64,000 nt of DNA from Microbacterium sp. VKM Ac-2870 (GCF_015350795.1 NZ_JADKSH010000002.1:496001-560000); one strand, 5' to 3'; positions 45,200 to 53,584 are shown, counted from the first letter of the stretch. The notes: generated by a model from the letters alone, not told the origin. Numbers and translations are program-made.

Positions 45200-45234
45200 T
45201 AAACCGTCTCCGACGACCGTCTGCAATCTTCGAC

Positions 45235-45260
45235 AAAATCCGCGTAATTACGCGGATTTT
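45235..45260. repeat. Perfect 26-bp palindrome by the left attachment site
   Basis: 13-bp arms with no loop (centre TAATTA, flanked by CCGCG and CGCGG, ends AAAAT/ATTTT). It is AT-edged and lies 36 bp inside the tRNA fragment. It could be a terminator or a binding site for a recombination factor. Confidence 0.8.
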
Positions 45261-45311
45261 CGGGGGTCATGGCGACACGCGAATGCATACGGATTCAGCC
45301 ATATTCACGTG

Positions 45312-45336
45312 AAATGTTGTCAGAATGTTGTCACGG
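45312..45336 (+). repeat. Left arm-type repeat, two ATGTTGTCA units
   Basis: Two ATGTTGTCA units spaced 12 bp start to start, then CGG. 23 of 25 bases match the copy at 59232-59256, in the same orientation. Candidate integrase arm-binding sites. Confidence 0.75.
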
Positions 45337-45363
45337 ACGCCCGCGGAACGAGCGGCGAGATCC

Positions 45364-46215
45364 CTACCGAGGACCGCGAGTGAAGACCGGGTCGAGGTAG
45401 GACGCGACGAGGGCGACCTGGTCCTCGAGATTCTCCTCGCATACACCCTGCAGACCTTCGCGACGTCGCCAGGCAGCCCACTTGGCTTGCCCCAGGTCGG
45501 CATAGCCTTCCAGGTGAGGGGAGACGGGCTCGAGTACGACACCTCGGTATGCGGCGACGGCGCGGGACGAGCGCAGAAGCTCGTCATCGTCGATGCCTCG
45601 GCGCGCGAGCTGGACGATGTCCACGTAGTCTCGCCACCTCGTGCTCGCGATGCCACGCTCGAGGATGGTCACGCCCTTCTCCGCGATTGTCGTCTCCGGG
45701 GCGTAGCCGAGCAGCTCGACCGGTTCCCCCAGCACCCGGTCGATCCGCACCAGCTGCGGCGCCGGCACGATGGGGTCGCCGGTGGTGACATCCCAGGCAA
45801 GAACTCCCCGCCATGGCCCGATGCTCGCCTTCACCCGAACTCTGAGGCCCGGGTAGTCGGCGTGCTCCCGGATGTCCTGCGCGGTGGTCGATGCGATGTC
45901 GAAGACGACCCCGTCATCGACGACAACCCGTGCGACATCGCCGATGACGTCACGGAGCTGCTCGGCAGTTACATCGACAGAGATGGCGTTGGAGTCGGCG
46001 TCCTTGGTCGGCCGGCGCACTCCGTACGCCGCGAGCAGGATGCCGCCCTTGAGGACGAAATCCGTGCCATGAACCGTGCGCGTCAGCCGCTCGAGGAAGG
46101 ACTCGATCAGGTGCCGGTTCAGGTATTCCTGGGTGGGCGTGGCGACGCCCGTTTTCGCAGACACCGATCGTGCGGCCGTCTGGAGGCGTCGGAAGATCTC
46201 CTCGCCATTGCTCAT
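45364..46215 (-). CDS. AbiEii-type nucleotidyltransferase toxin
   Basis: A 283-aa protein with the nucleotidyltransferase motif FVLKGGILLAAYGVRRPTKDADS, the GG...RPTxDxD form of AbiEii/AbiGii toxins, and the later EKGVTILERG and STRWRDYVDIVQLA motif. AbiEii uses nucleotides to modify cellular targets (for MenT relatives, tRNA) and causes bacteriostasis in phage abortive infection; family knowledge. It overlaps the AbiEi-like gene by 4 bp, the antitoxin coming first, as in characterised type IV systems. It is the first gene inside the left end of the island. Confidence 0.87.
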   Translation of the reverse strand: MSNGEEIFRRLQTAARSVSAKTGVATPTQEYLNRHLIESFLERLTRTVHGTDFVLKGGILLAAYGVRRPTKDADSNAISVDVTAEQLRDVIGDVARVVVDDGVVFDIASTTAQDIREHADYPGLRVRVKASIGPWRGVLAWDVTTGDPIVPAPQLVRIDRVLGEPVELLGYAPETTIAEKGVTILERGIASTRWRDYVDIVQLARRGIDDDELLRSSRAVAAYRGVVLEPVSPHLEGYADLGQAKWAAWRRREGLQGVCEENLEDQVALVASYLDPVFTRGPR

Positions 46216-46814
46216 GTGAGGTAGTCCAGCGCCTGCATGATCGGACGCTTTGCCCTCGGCAGACGCGTCGCCATCTCGATCAGGTCAGCGGCTTTGCCGC
46301 CACGACGGAGCCACTCCCTGAGGGCATCCCGGGCCAGCTCGTACCCGAGGTCGCCTCGCAATCGGAAGGCATCCGCGATCGACCGCTCCGCCGAGTACAG
46401 ACCGATTGTGAGGTCAGTGCCGGGGATCGACACTTGGTCGCGCCCAAGTTCGAACGTGCTGCGGTCGAAAGAGTGCCAGGCGATCGCCGCCGCTGTTGCA
46501 GGGAGGCGGGATCCGCGGGGGATGGCGACATCCAGCGCCGTCGGAACCGCGTCGGTCAGATCATGGTGCGCGAGCGCCGACATGAGGCAGATCGTCGACT
46601 CAGGGCGACGGGATGCCGCCTCGATCCAATCCCAGTCGGATGCCTCCGCATCGGCGGGGAGATAGATGCCTCGACCGATGCGTTCGTAGCGACCCTCACT
46701 CGCGGCCCGATAGAACGCGCTCCGCGACAGACCGTCCTGCGTGGTCGCGCGAGGTGGTATCGCCTTCACCCTCCACCGCCGATCTCCTGGGACAAAACGT
46801 CTACAGCTGAGCAT
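46212..46814 (-). CDS. AbiEi-type antitoxin
   Basis: A 200-aa protein with a winged helix N-terminus (ATTQDGLSRSAFYRAASEGRYERIGRGIYL) and the AbiEi C-terminal pattern (STICLMSALAHHDLTDAVP, DLTIGLYSAERSIADAFRLRGDLGYELARDAL). AbiEi represses its own promoter and neutralises AbiEii. The longest start is ATG 46814, but a near-perfect inverted repeat flanks a TATGCT -10 box at 46811-46816, so the real start may be GTG 46769 (VKAIPPRATTQ). It is transcribed ahead of the toxin with a 4-bp overlap. Confidence 0.85.
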   Translation of the reverse strand: MLSCRRFVPGDRRWRVKAIPPRATTQDGLSRSAFYRAASEGRYERIGRGIYLPADAEASDWDWIEAASRRPESTICLMSALAHHDLTDAVPTALDVAIPRGSRLPATAAAIAWHSFDRSTFELGRDQVSIPGTDLTIGLYSAERSIADAFRLRGDLGYELARDALREWLRRGGKAADLIEMATRLPRAKRPIMQALDYLT

Positions 46815-46834
46815 ATCTGATAACGTTTCGTCCC
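46789..46834 (-). promoter_or_regulatory. Inverted-repeat operator of the AbiE promoter
   Basis: GGGACAAAACGT (46789-46800) and ACGTTTCGTCCC (46823-46834) pair at 11 of 12 positions and flank a TATGCT -10 box read on the minus strand. Known AbiEi proteins bind inverted repeats at their own promoter, which fits. Confidence 0.6.
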
Positions 46835-46854
46835 AGCCTCTAGATGCATGCCGA

Positions 46855-47322
46855 TTAGCTCGTTCTCTTGCTCAGGGCCTGCCGACTGAGCCCGGTGCGC
46901 GAGGACAGCGATGCCCACGATTCCCCTTCGCTGCGCAACTGCTTAATGAGCCGGTCGCGTTCACGGAGGAGGGCGTGCTCCTGTCGGTGAAGCTTCTCGA
47001 GCTCCCGCGATAGGGCCTTCAGGCGCTGAAGGCCGGCTGGCCTCGAATCGTGTTGTCTCCCCAACCGCGACGCGGGCCTAAGGGCAGGTGCGGGGGAGGG
47101 CTTCACGGGCTGACTCGGAGAGCGATCGTCGACGTCAGGATCGACTGGCGCGGGAGATAGCTCTTGGTCGACACGACCCGCCCCGGACAAGCCGAACGCG
47201 GATCCCTGCGTAGCGTCGGGTTGTCGCGTCGACACGTCGGGTCGGCTCGCGCCGGCGTTTGTGCTCAATGCGTGCGCGCCGCTATTTGCTGCAGTTTGCT
47301 TCGCCTTGCGACGCTTGGTCAT
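46855..47322 (-). CDS. Coiled-coil and helix-turn-helix protein
   Basis: A 155-aa protein of unknown family. Residues 1-95 are Ser/Pro/Ala/Gln-rich and probably disordered (TKRRKAKQTAANSG start). Residues about 96-135 form a heptad-rich helix (LQRLKALSRELEKLHRQEHALLRERDRLIKQL). The end, GESWASLSSRTGLSRQALSKRTS, is a clear helix-turn-helix like sigma region 4 or a transposase-type HTH. It is divergent from the giant ATPase gene with a 423-bp gap holding a hexamer tract, so it could regulate that gene. This is inference. Confidence 0.7.
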   Translation of the reverse strand: MTKRRKAKQTAANSGAHALSTNAGASRPDVSTRQPDATQGSAFGLSGAGRVDQELSPAPVDPDVDDRSPSQPVKPSPAPALRPASRLGRQHDSRPAGLQRLKALSRELEKLHRQEHALLRERDRLIKQLRSEGESWASLSSRTGLSRQALSKRTS

Positions 47323-47745
47323 GCAACAAAGTTGACGCGTGATCGCAGTATTTTCAACGCCCTCAGGACACCCACTTCAAAGTGCCTGCGTGCGTTGCTT
47401 CTCTTGTCTCTCTATCGACTCTTGGTCTTGGTCTTGGTCTTGGTCTTGGTCTTGGTCTCGTCGCGGTCGACCTCTCTTCCGGAGGCTCGATCGCGACGGT
47501 GGGGGCTTCAGTAGACGCGCGCTGATCGTTCATTCCCTCGGGCGGGCTAAACGAGCGGCGCGAAGTCAGGGCGAGCGACGTACGCGGGCGGGGTACATCG
47601 ATGCACGGATGGGGACCGGCCTACGGGCACAACACGAACGACGCCTTATCGCGCCAACATGGGTTGTGGTGTCGTGGCGCCTGCGCCCCCCGAGGTGGCT
47701 AGCGTAGGCATCGGATACGGATACGGAGAATCAAGGGGACAGCGG
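47323..47745. other. Divergent intergenic region between HTH protein and STAND-type ATPase
   Basis: 423 bp with no supported gene. It carries the hexamer tract at 47421-47456, a TTGAAA-like element near 47350 on the minus side and a purine-rich AAGGGGA site before ATG 47746. Several frames cross it, but none has coding bias or a family match. Confidence 0.6.
47421..47456 (+). repeat. (CTTGGT)6 hexanucleotide tandem repeat
   Basis: Six exact tandem copies of CTTGGT, unusual in a high-GC genome. It lies in the promoter region shared by the HTH gene and the STAND-type gene. Copy number change would alter spacing of regulatory elements rather than a reading frame. Confidence 0.9.
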
Positions 47746-50700
47746 ATGTCAAAGAGCGTCAATGGCCGCGACGCTGCTCCTCCTTTGGATGTGGGCGATT
47801 TGAATGTCGGTCAGGTCGGATCAAGCCCGTACGCGACGGGCGGCGGGGGGACCTCGTTTGCGCATCGGGTCGCTGCCGCGTATCTCGCAAGTTTGCTCAC
47901 GCGCAGTCGACGGGCTGAACTGGAACAGCAGGCGGCAGACTGCATCTCGTTTCAAACCGGGCCTACGCACCCGGTCGACGATCTGCTGGTCGCGTACTCG
48001 AGCGGAACTGTCGTCAGCACGTTGGCCATTGCCTGCAGGGCGACGCCGAACTGGGTTCGAAGCCACCAAGCCACTGTTGACCTCGTAAGATCCTTGCTGT
48101 CCGAGCTCGCAACTCATGATCGTGAGACTCATCGGGTCGCCGTCGCGATGTCCGGACGTTCGAGCCAGAGCGATCAACTCGCGAGGGTGTGCGAAATTGC
48201 TCGCGCGCACGCCGACGCGGATGCGTTCCATGCGTCTTTCGACGTCGACGGACGCTGGTCCGCGCCAGTCAGACGTCGCTACTCGCAGTTCTTGGACATG
48301 GTCGAGCTGGCTGTGGGAGCCCCACCGTCCGACCCTTCGATCGCGCAACGTGCGTGGCACTTGCTTTCGCGGTTGCGGGTTCTCCCATTTAGGGTTCAGG
48401 GTCACGACGACGCAGATCGGGCGTCTCTCGCGACATCTCTGGACGCTGTGGCATCGCAACAGAGCGACGGCGTTACTGTCAGGGACCGGCTCGAAGTTGA
48501 GGCCACTCGGTACGACGCGACCGGCGCGACCGTAGACCGGAACCTTCTCCGACGCGACCTTCATTCTGTCTTGGCCTCGCCGCTCACCCGAAGCACCGTC
48601 GCATGGGGTGTACTGGCCGAGCATCGAAGAGTAGCTACCGCCAGCGTGCGAAGCACCATTGGAGACGACACTTCTCCGAATGAGCCGTTGACGTTGGGCT
48701 TCTCCGATCGTCGCTCCCAGCTGGCCGCGCGGCTGGAGGCGAGCGCCGCGTCTGGCGGTGCCCTGCTGGTCGTCGGAGACTCAGGTGCAGGCAAGAGCGC
48801 GTTGGTGTTAACAACGGTCGCCAACCTCGAGGAGGCGAACGCCGACGAGTTCGAGGCGCTCGTCATCAACTTTCGCAGCTTGCCCGATACCGGGATGGAA
48901 CTTCGCGCCGCGCTCGGCATGTCCGTGCAGGACCTACTCGGCGAGCTGTCCGCACCCCGCCGACTTCTCGTCATCGACGCTGCAGACGCCGCGCTGGAGA
49001 GATCTTCGGGGCTTCTGAACGAGCTTGTCCACGCCGCCCGATCCGCAGGTGTCGGGGCTGTTGCGGTTACCGCTGCACCCGCCGCCGATTACGTGCAGGA
49101 ACAGCTCGCCACCGCTTACTCATCCGACGTTGACACCTTCGAGGTGGCGCCGCTCAGCGACGAGGACATGCGAGAGGTGTCTGAGCACTTTCCGCTGCTA
49201 CGGAATGTCCTGCGCGACCTGCCGGCGTCCTCATTGCTGCGACGGCCGGTGGTCCTCGATCTCCTCGCGCGAACCGAACTGCAGGTTGAACGCTCGCTGG
49301 GGGAATGGGAATGCCTTGAACTTGTGTGGCGCAAGATCGTGCGCGGAGAGGGGCGCATCGGGGCCGGCTCTTCAGAAGCGCGCGAACAGACCCTACTCGC
49401 GACCGCTGCTGCCGCACTGAACCTGCCCGCCCAGTCGCGCCCGGAGCTCGCCTTCGATTCAGCCGCTGTGGACCAGCTTCGCCGAGACCACCTCCTTGCC
49501 CCAGCCAGCCCGTATCGTCATCGACCCGAGTTTGCACACGACGAGATACGCCGCTACGCCACCGCGATCCTCCTCGTCCGTGCCGACACGCTCACCGACA
49601 CCCTTGAATCGGCAAACGCGCCGAGATGGGCGCTGTCCGCGGCCACGCTGGCTCTCAAGGGGCAGCTCGTGGCGCCCGGCGCACAGCCAGCCCAAGTCTT
49701 CAACGAGGCGGTGTGCCGCTTCCAAGGATTCGCCGACCGCCACGGTGCACGATGGGCGGACGTGCCCATCGAAGCTGTCACCCAGACTCCACGGGCCTAC
49801 GACTGTCTCAAGGCCGCCCTCACGGCCGACGCCCCTCTCTTATCGCTCACGGACGTCGTGCGAGTCATTCAACAACGCCATCAAGTCGCGGGACGGCTCG
49901 ACGCCGTAGCAGCGACGCCTGTGGTGCGGGTTCTTCTGGACGAGGAACAACCCTGGGATGTCTCGAAGGACTCGTTCCAGCTTCTCGTCAGCTGGCTGCA
50001 AGCACTGGTTCTCGCACAACTCCCGTCCGGGAATCTTCTCCGCGCGACACTCCGCGACCGGCTGCTCGCCTTCTGGGAACTTTATCCATCCCGTCAGGTG
50101 CCCGCACCCGATCCCAGCACCTACCTCGGTGCGCATCATCGTCGTCGGCGGCGAGCACTCGATTACCACGTCACCTCCGAGCAGTTTGTCGAGTCGCTGG
50201 CTCTCCTCGGCCCGGACGTGGACGAACGCGTCGAGGCGTGCCTAGTGGCCATCGCCGCCGACGCCCCCGCATTCCTTGCTCCAGCGGTGGACGAACCATT
50301 GAGCGCGAGGGCTCTTGCTCTTCACGACCCGGGGCTGCTCGCCGACCTGATCGAGGCGTACTACATCGACGACGACACGGAGGACTGGCACCTCGACCAC
50401 GGCGTACGACGCCACCACGGCCGCTGGACGGGCTTCGGGGGTCCGATGTTCGCCTACTACCTCGGGGGATTCTGGCCGCTGTTTCAGACGGCTCCATTCA
50501 CGACCTCGATCCGGGTGCTCAACAGAATCCTGAACCACGGCGCTGCGACGCGCGTCCAGACCCTCGCACGTCACCGCACGCACGGCGAGACTGACGAGGA
50601 CGACCGAGGCGTAATCATGAACCTGGACGGCGTCCAACGAACCTACGTCGGAGATAGCCACGTTTGGAGTTGGTATCGCGGCACTTCGGTCGGCCCGTAT

Positions 50701-52749
50701 CCGGGGATGAGCGCCCTTCTGGCAATGGAGCGGGTCGCCGAAGGGTGGCTCGATCAGGGGATACCACCAGGCCGAGTAGTCGATGTGTTGCTCGTGGGGT
50801 GTGACAACCTTGCCGTCCCTGGAATGCTCTATGGGCTCCTCGTGCGGCACATCGACAAGGTCGGTTCCGAACTCGACGCCTTCTTGGCCGAACCTGCGGT
50901 ATGGCAACTCGAGTTCGGACGAGTAACCAACGAGTATTCGGGACTGCGGGCGAAGACAGATGACCTCGCGAACAATGACCGCCGCCAATGGTCGCCCCGA
51001 GACGTCAGCGCTTGGCTGATCACCCACGGTGGGGAAGAGCGCGTAGCTGCCCTTAAGGCGCTCGGAGAGACGCTGATCCGAACCGGCGAGCGGCTCGGTC
51101 TCGCGGACGAGCGAACAAAAGGCTGGGCTGCCAGTCTCGACGCATCCCGCTACCAGATCACCCAGCAGGGGGATCAGTACTTTCTGCAGGTTGTACCACC
51201 TCCGGAAGTCATCGCGGCACAGCGGGAGATGGCTGCCTACCAAGAAGAAGTGCAGACGACGCTCCGACTCCAAAATCGCTACTGGGGTTCCGCGAAACAC
51301 GACCCTCACTTTCAGCCCCCGACCGTCGCCGAGATCGCCGATGACCTGAAGACAGCCAGAGAGCTACTGAAGGCCGACGGCCAACAACTGCCCAGCGACC
51401 GAATCGATGTCGTCGCCCAGGTTGTGAAGACCGCCGTCGCTCGCGCCGCAGAAGGTGAGGCAGCGGCGTTCGGGGATGAGTCGAAGTTCGCCACTCAAGT
51501 CGTGCTCGATGTGGCGCTTTCGTTTCGCACGTCGCGCAGCCAGCGTCACGAAGGGCAGTACTTCGACTTGGGCGCAGACCGCGCTGTCGCACTATCTCTT
51601 CCCGCATATCTGACCACCCCGCTCAGACCTCTTCTTCGCGAGGTTGGCGCAACCGATAGCGACGTCGCCGCAGCGGGACTGGCGATGGCGTCACGTGCAG
51701 CATCGGAGACCAGACTCTATCTCGCCAGAGGTTGCGACTCCGTCTGGAAGGCGCCGTGCGCGGGTAACCCGTGCGCACACGTGACAGCGGTGGGCTGGCT
51801 TCTAGAGAGCGCCCGCGATGCTGAGATCGGACCATGGAGCCAAAAGAAGCAACGCCCAACTCACAAGCGCATCAAGGGTGACGTGATCGCCCGCCTGCAG
51901 CGCATACCCGGCGATTCCGTACGCATCGAAGCACTCGACCCGGCAATCCGGGGTTTCGGCGCCGCCGCTCGATGGCAGCACTGCCGATCCGATGAGGCCG
52001 CAGCGGCACTGAGCGCTCTTCTTCACATTCAGCGGCACGCGATGATCGTTCATGAAGAAAAGGGTTGGACCGCCGACGATCGGGGTAGCCACACCCTCAT
52101 CGCCGCGCGCGCTCTCCTCGACGCCACTTCCGCAGCAACCGATGCAACGGCTGTTCTCGAATACCTCGACACGATTCGAGTCGACGCGGGCCTGATGACC
52201 AACTTCCTACACGGTCTCGCCGCGGCTGGCGCCGAAACCCAAGCCCGCGCCGACACCGTTGGCGAACTGTGGCCGCCGCTGTTCGCTCACGCGTCGGGCT
52301 ATACCAACGACGACAAGCGGACATTCCAAGACAGACATTGGGGCGACTGGGCGGCCGCCGCGTTACTACCGGACCCACTGACGTGGACGCAGGGCCTGTA
52401 CAACGAGGTATCTGGGGCGGCGATCGATTGGGTTCGGGCTGACGACCTCACAGGCCTGATCGACGGGTGGCTTCCAGCCGCCCGCGGGAGCATCAAGTGC
52501 GTTGACGCCCTGATCCGCATCCTTCGTCGGATGCCCGAACGCGATCAGGTGATCCGCGGCCTTCCGTGGGTGAGCGAACTCTGCGTTCAAGACAACCGCG
52601 CAAGCGTGAAGCAGACGTGGACATCGGACGAATGGCTGAAAGACGTACGAAGCGCCGCCGAAAAGCACGGGCTACTCGACCAGTGGCAAATGCTGGTCGA
52701 CGCGATGGTCGTCGCCGGCAACGAAGGCCTCGCCCCCTACAGCCGGTAG
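47746..52749 (+). CDS. Large STAND-type P-loop ATPase, candidate defence protein
   Basis: A 1667-aa protein with AAGGGGA 6 nt before ATG 47746 (the 47659 ATG adds 29 unsupported residues). N-terminus: GGGGTSFAHRVAAAYLASLL (about 32-51) and ISFQTGPTHPVDDLLVAYSS (about 68-87), which resemble the nuclease-like domain (Cap4/Mrr-type) found at the start of such giant NTPases; the usual QxK is ACR here. Walker A is GDSGAGKS (344-351), Walker B LLVIDAAD (407-414). A long helical C-terminus (about 600-1667) with Cys/His-rich CAGNPCAHV near 1385 has no known name and may sense phage. It contains TTA codons. The next gene is a TIR protein, 133 bp downstream. Confidence 0.8.
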   Translation: MSKSVNGRDAAPPLDVGDLNVGQVGSSPYATGGGGTSFAHRVAAAYLASLLTRSRRAELEQQAADCISFQTGPTHPVDDLLVAYSSGTVVSTLAIACRATPNWVRSHQATVDLVRSLLSELATHDRETHRVAVAMSGRSSQSDQLARVCEIARAHADADAFHASFDVDGRWSAPVRRRYSQFLDMVELAVGAPPSDPSIAQRAWHLLSRLRVLPFRVQGHDDADRASLATSLDAVASQQSDGVTVRDRLEVEATRYDATGATVDRNLLRRDLHSVLASPLTRSTVAWGVLAEHRRVATASVRSTIGDDTSPNEPLTLGFSDRRSQLAARLEASAASGGALLVVGDSGAGKSALVLTTVANLEEANADEFEALVINFRSLPDTGMELRAALGMSVQDLLGELSAPRRLLVIDAADAALERSSGLLNELVHAARSAGVGAVAVTAAPAADYVQEQLATAYSSDVDTFEVAPLSDEDMREVSEHFPLLRNVLRDLPASSLLRRPVVLDLLARTELQVERSLGEWECLELVWRKIVRGEGRIGAGSSEAREQTLLATAAAALNLPAQSRPELAFDSAAVDQLRRDHLLAPASPYRHRPEFAHDEIRRYATAILLVRADTLTDTLESANAPRWALSAATLALKGQLVAPGAQPAQVFNEAVCRFQGFADRHGARWADVPIEAVTQTPRAYDCLKAALTADAPLLSLTDVVRVIQQRHQVAGRLDAVAATPVVRVLLDEEQPWDVSKDSFQLLVSWLQALVLAQLPSGNLLRATLRDRLLAFWELYPSRQVPAPDPSTYLGAHHRRRRRALDYHVTSEQFVESLALLGPDVDERVEACLVAIAADAPAFLAPAVDEPLSARALALHDPGLLADLIEAYYIDDDTEDWHLDHGVRRHHGRWTGFGGPMFAYYLGGFWPLFQTAPFTTSIRVLNRILNHGAATRVQTLARHRTHGETDEDDRGVIMNLDGVQRTYVGDSHVWSWYRGTSVGPYPGMSALLAMERVAEGWLDQGIPPGRVVDVLLVGCDNLAVPGMLYGLLVRHIDKVGSELDAFLAEPAVWQLEFGRVTNEYSGLRAKTDDLANNDRRQWSPRDVSAWLITHGGEERVAALKALGETLIRTGERLGLADERTKGWAASLDASRYQITQQGDQYFLQVVPPPEVIAAQREMAAYQEEVQTTLRLQNRYWGSAKHDPHFQPPTVAEIADDLKTARELLKADGQQLPSDRIDVVAQVVKTAVARAAEGEAAAFGDESKFATQVVLDVALSFRTSRSQRHEGQYFDLGADRAVALSLPAYLTTPLRPLLREVGATDSDVAAAGLAMASRAASETRLYLARGCDSVWKAPCAGNPCAHVTAVGWLLESARDAEIGPWSQKKQRPTHKRIKGDVIARLQRIPGDSVRIEALDPAIRGFGAAARWQHCRSDEAAAALSALLHIQRHAMIVHEEKGWTADDRGSHTLIAARALLDATSAATDATAVLEYLDTIRVDAGLMTNFLHGLAAAGAETQARADTVGELWPPLFAHASGYTNDDKRTFQDRHWGDWAAAALLPDPLTWTQGLYNEVSGAAIDWVRADDLTGLIDGWLPAARGSIKCVDALIRILRRMPERDQVIRGLPWVSELCVQDNRASVKQTWTSDEWLKDVRSAAEKHGLLDQWQMLVDAMVVAGNEGLAPYSR

Positions 52750-52882
52750 CTTCCACTTCACCTATTCCGGCGCCGCCTCCGGCCGAGCTCATGGCGCCTG
52801 AAGACGTTGCGCGAGTGAGGATCGAGTGATTCGGCGGGCTGGCTAGTCGGCCGATACATTGAGGCACGGAGTTAGGAGAGGC

Positions 52883-53584
52883 ATGAACCAAGCCGAGGTC
52901 GAGGCGCTGCTCACCCAGCGTGGCATTGAGTACGACATCAAGGAGCAGGAACACTGCACGCAGATTCGCGCCAAGTCCGGAGAGGTCGTCAACTTCTTCC
53001 ACACGGGGACAGTTCAAACGCAGGGGAAGAGGACGCCGCTTCTCGATGAGCTGCAGGCATGGAAAGACGGCGCACAGCCGGAACTCGGCGTCGGCGAACA
53101 GGTCGGTATTCAACCGACGCCTGGTCCCAACAAGAATGTCTTTGTCGTGTACGGCCACGACGCTGCGGCTACGGACGCGTTGGAACTGCTCCTCCGCAAG
53201 ATGGGGTTGAAGCCGATTATCCTGGCGAACCTGCCGGCGGCAGGCGACACAGTCATCGAGAAGCTTGAGCGGTACCTTCGGCAGTCCGGCGACGTCGGGT
53301 ACGCCTGCGTCCTCTTGACCCCCGACGACATCGGGCATGTGAAGTCTGATGCGTCAAGGGCGCAGGCCCGCGCACGACAAAATGTCATCCTGGAACTGGG
53401 GATGGTCCTCGCGAACCTTGGACGGAAGCGTGTCGCGATTCTCTATCAAGAGTCGGTTGAGAAGCCCAGCGATATCCACGGTCTGCTTTACCTTCCTTTC
53501 AAGGATAAAATCGACGAAGTGAAGGCGAAGCTGTTCAAAGAACTTCAAGCCGCGGGATATACGCCGGACCCTGAAGCGCTCTAG
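52883..53584 (+). CDS. TIR-like nucleotide-binding protein (CAP12/PycTIR type)
   Basis: A 233-aa protein with AGGAGAG just before ATG 52883. Residues 1-70 are a small alpha/beta domain (MNQAEVEALLTQRGIEYDI, NFFHTGTVQTQGKR). The C-terminal part, NVFVVYGHDAAATDAL (about 85-100), VLLTPDDIGH (143-152) and RARQNVILELGMVLANLGRKRV (163-184) is the PF10137-type TIR. The Glu in VILELG (about 171) matches the NADase catalytic position. Such domains degrade NAD or signal in CBASS, Pycsar and related defence. The N-terminal domain may bind nucleic acid or ligand. It follows the STAND-type gene with a 133-bp gap. Confidence 0.87.
   Translation: MNQAEVEALLTQRGIEYDIKEQEHCTQIRAKSGEVVNFFHTGTVQTQGKRTPLLDELQAWKDGAQPELGVGEQVGIQPTPGPNKNVFVVYGHDAAATDALELLLRKMGLKPIILANLPAAGDTVIEKLERYLRQSGDVGYACVLLTPDDIGHVKSDASRAQARARQNVILELGMVLANLGRKRVAILYQESVEKPSDIHGLLYLPFKDKIDEVKAKLFKELQAAGYTPDPEAL

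Larger units (their letters stand above)
44944..45363. other. Intergenic span holding the left end of the island
   Basis: No gene is supported here. In order it contains a hairpin after the SDR gene, the displaced tRNA terminator, the 45-bp tRNA 3' fragment, a perfect palindrome and the left arm-type repeat. The minus-strand frame 44996-45226 is a read-through of the tRNA fragment (SQVRFLSG is the usual tRNA artefact). Confidence 0.8.

Noticed and set aside
44996-45226. Short minus-strand frame over the tRNA fragment (SQVRFLSG)
   Set aside because: Classic product of [11 protein letters not shown] a tRNA 3' end; no independent support.
47421-47456. CRISPR-like repeat
   Set aside because: Head-to-tail 6-bp units without spacers; a simple tandem repeat, not an array. 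No other array or cas gene was seen.
52883-53584. Thoeris ThsB assignment for the TIR protein
   Set aside because: The sequence fits the CAP12/PycTIR-type TIR (RARQNVILELG), and no ThsA-like NADase lies beside it.
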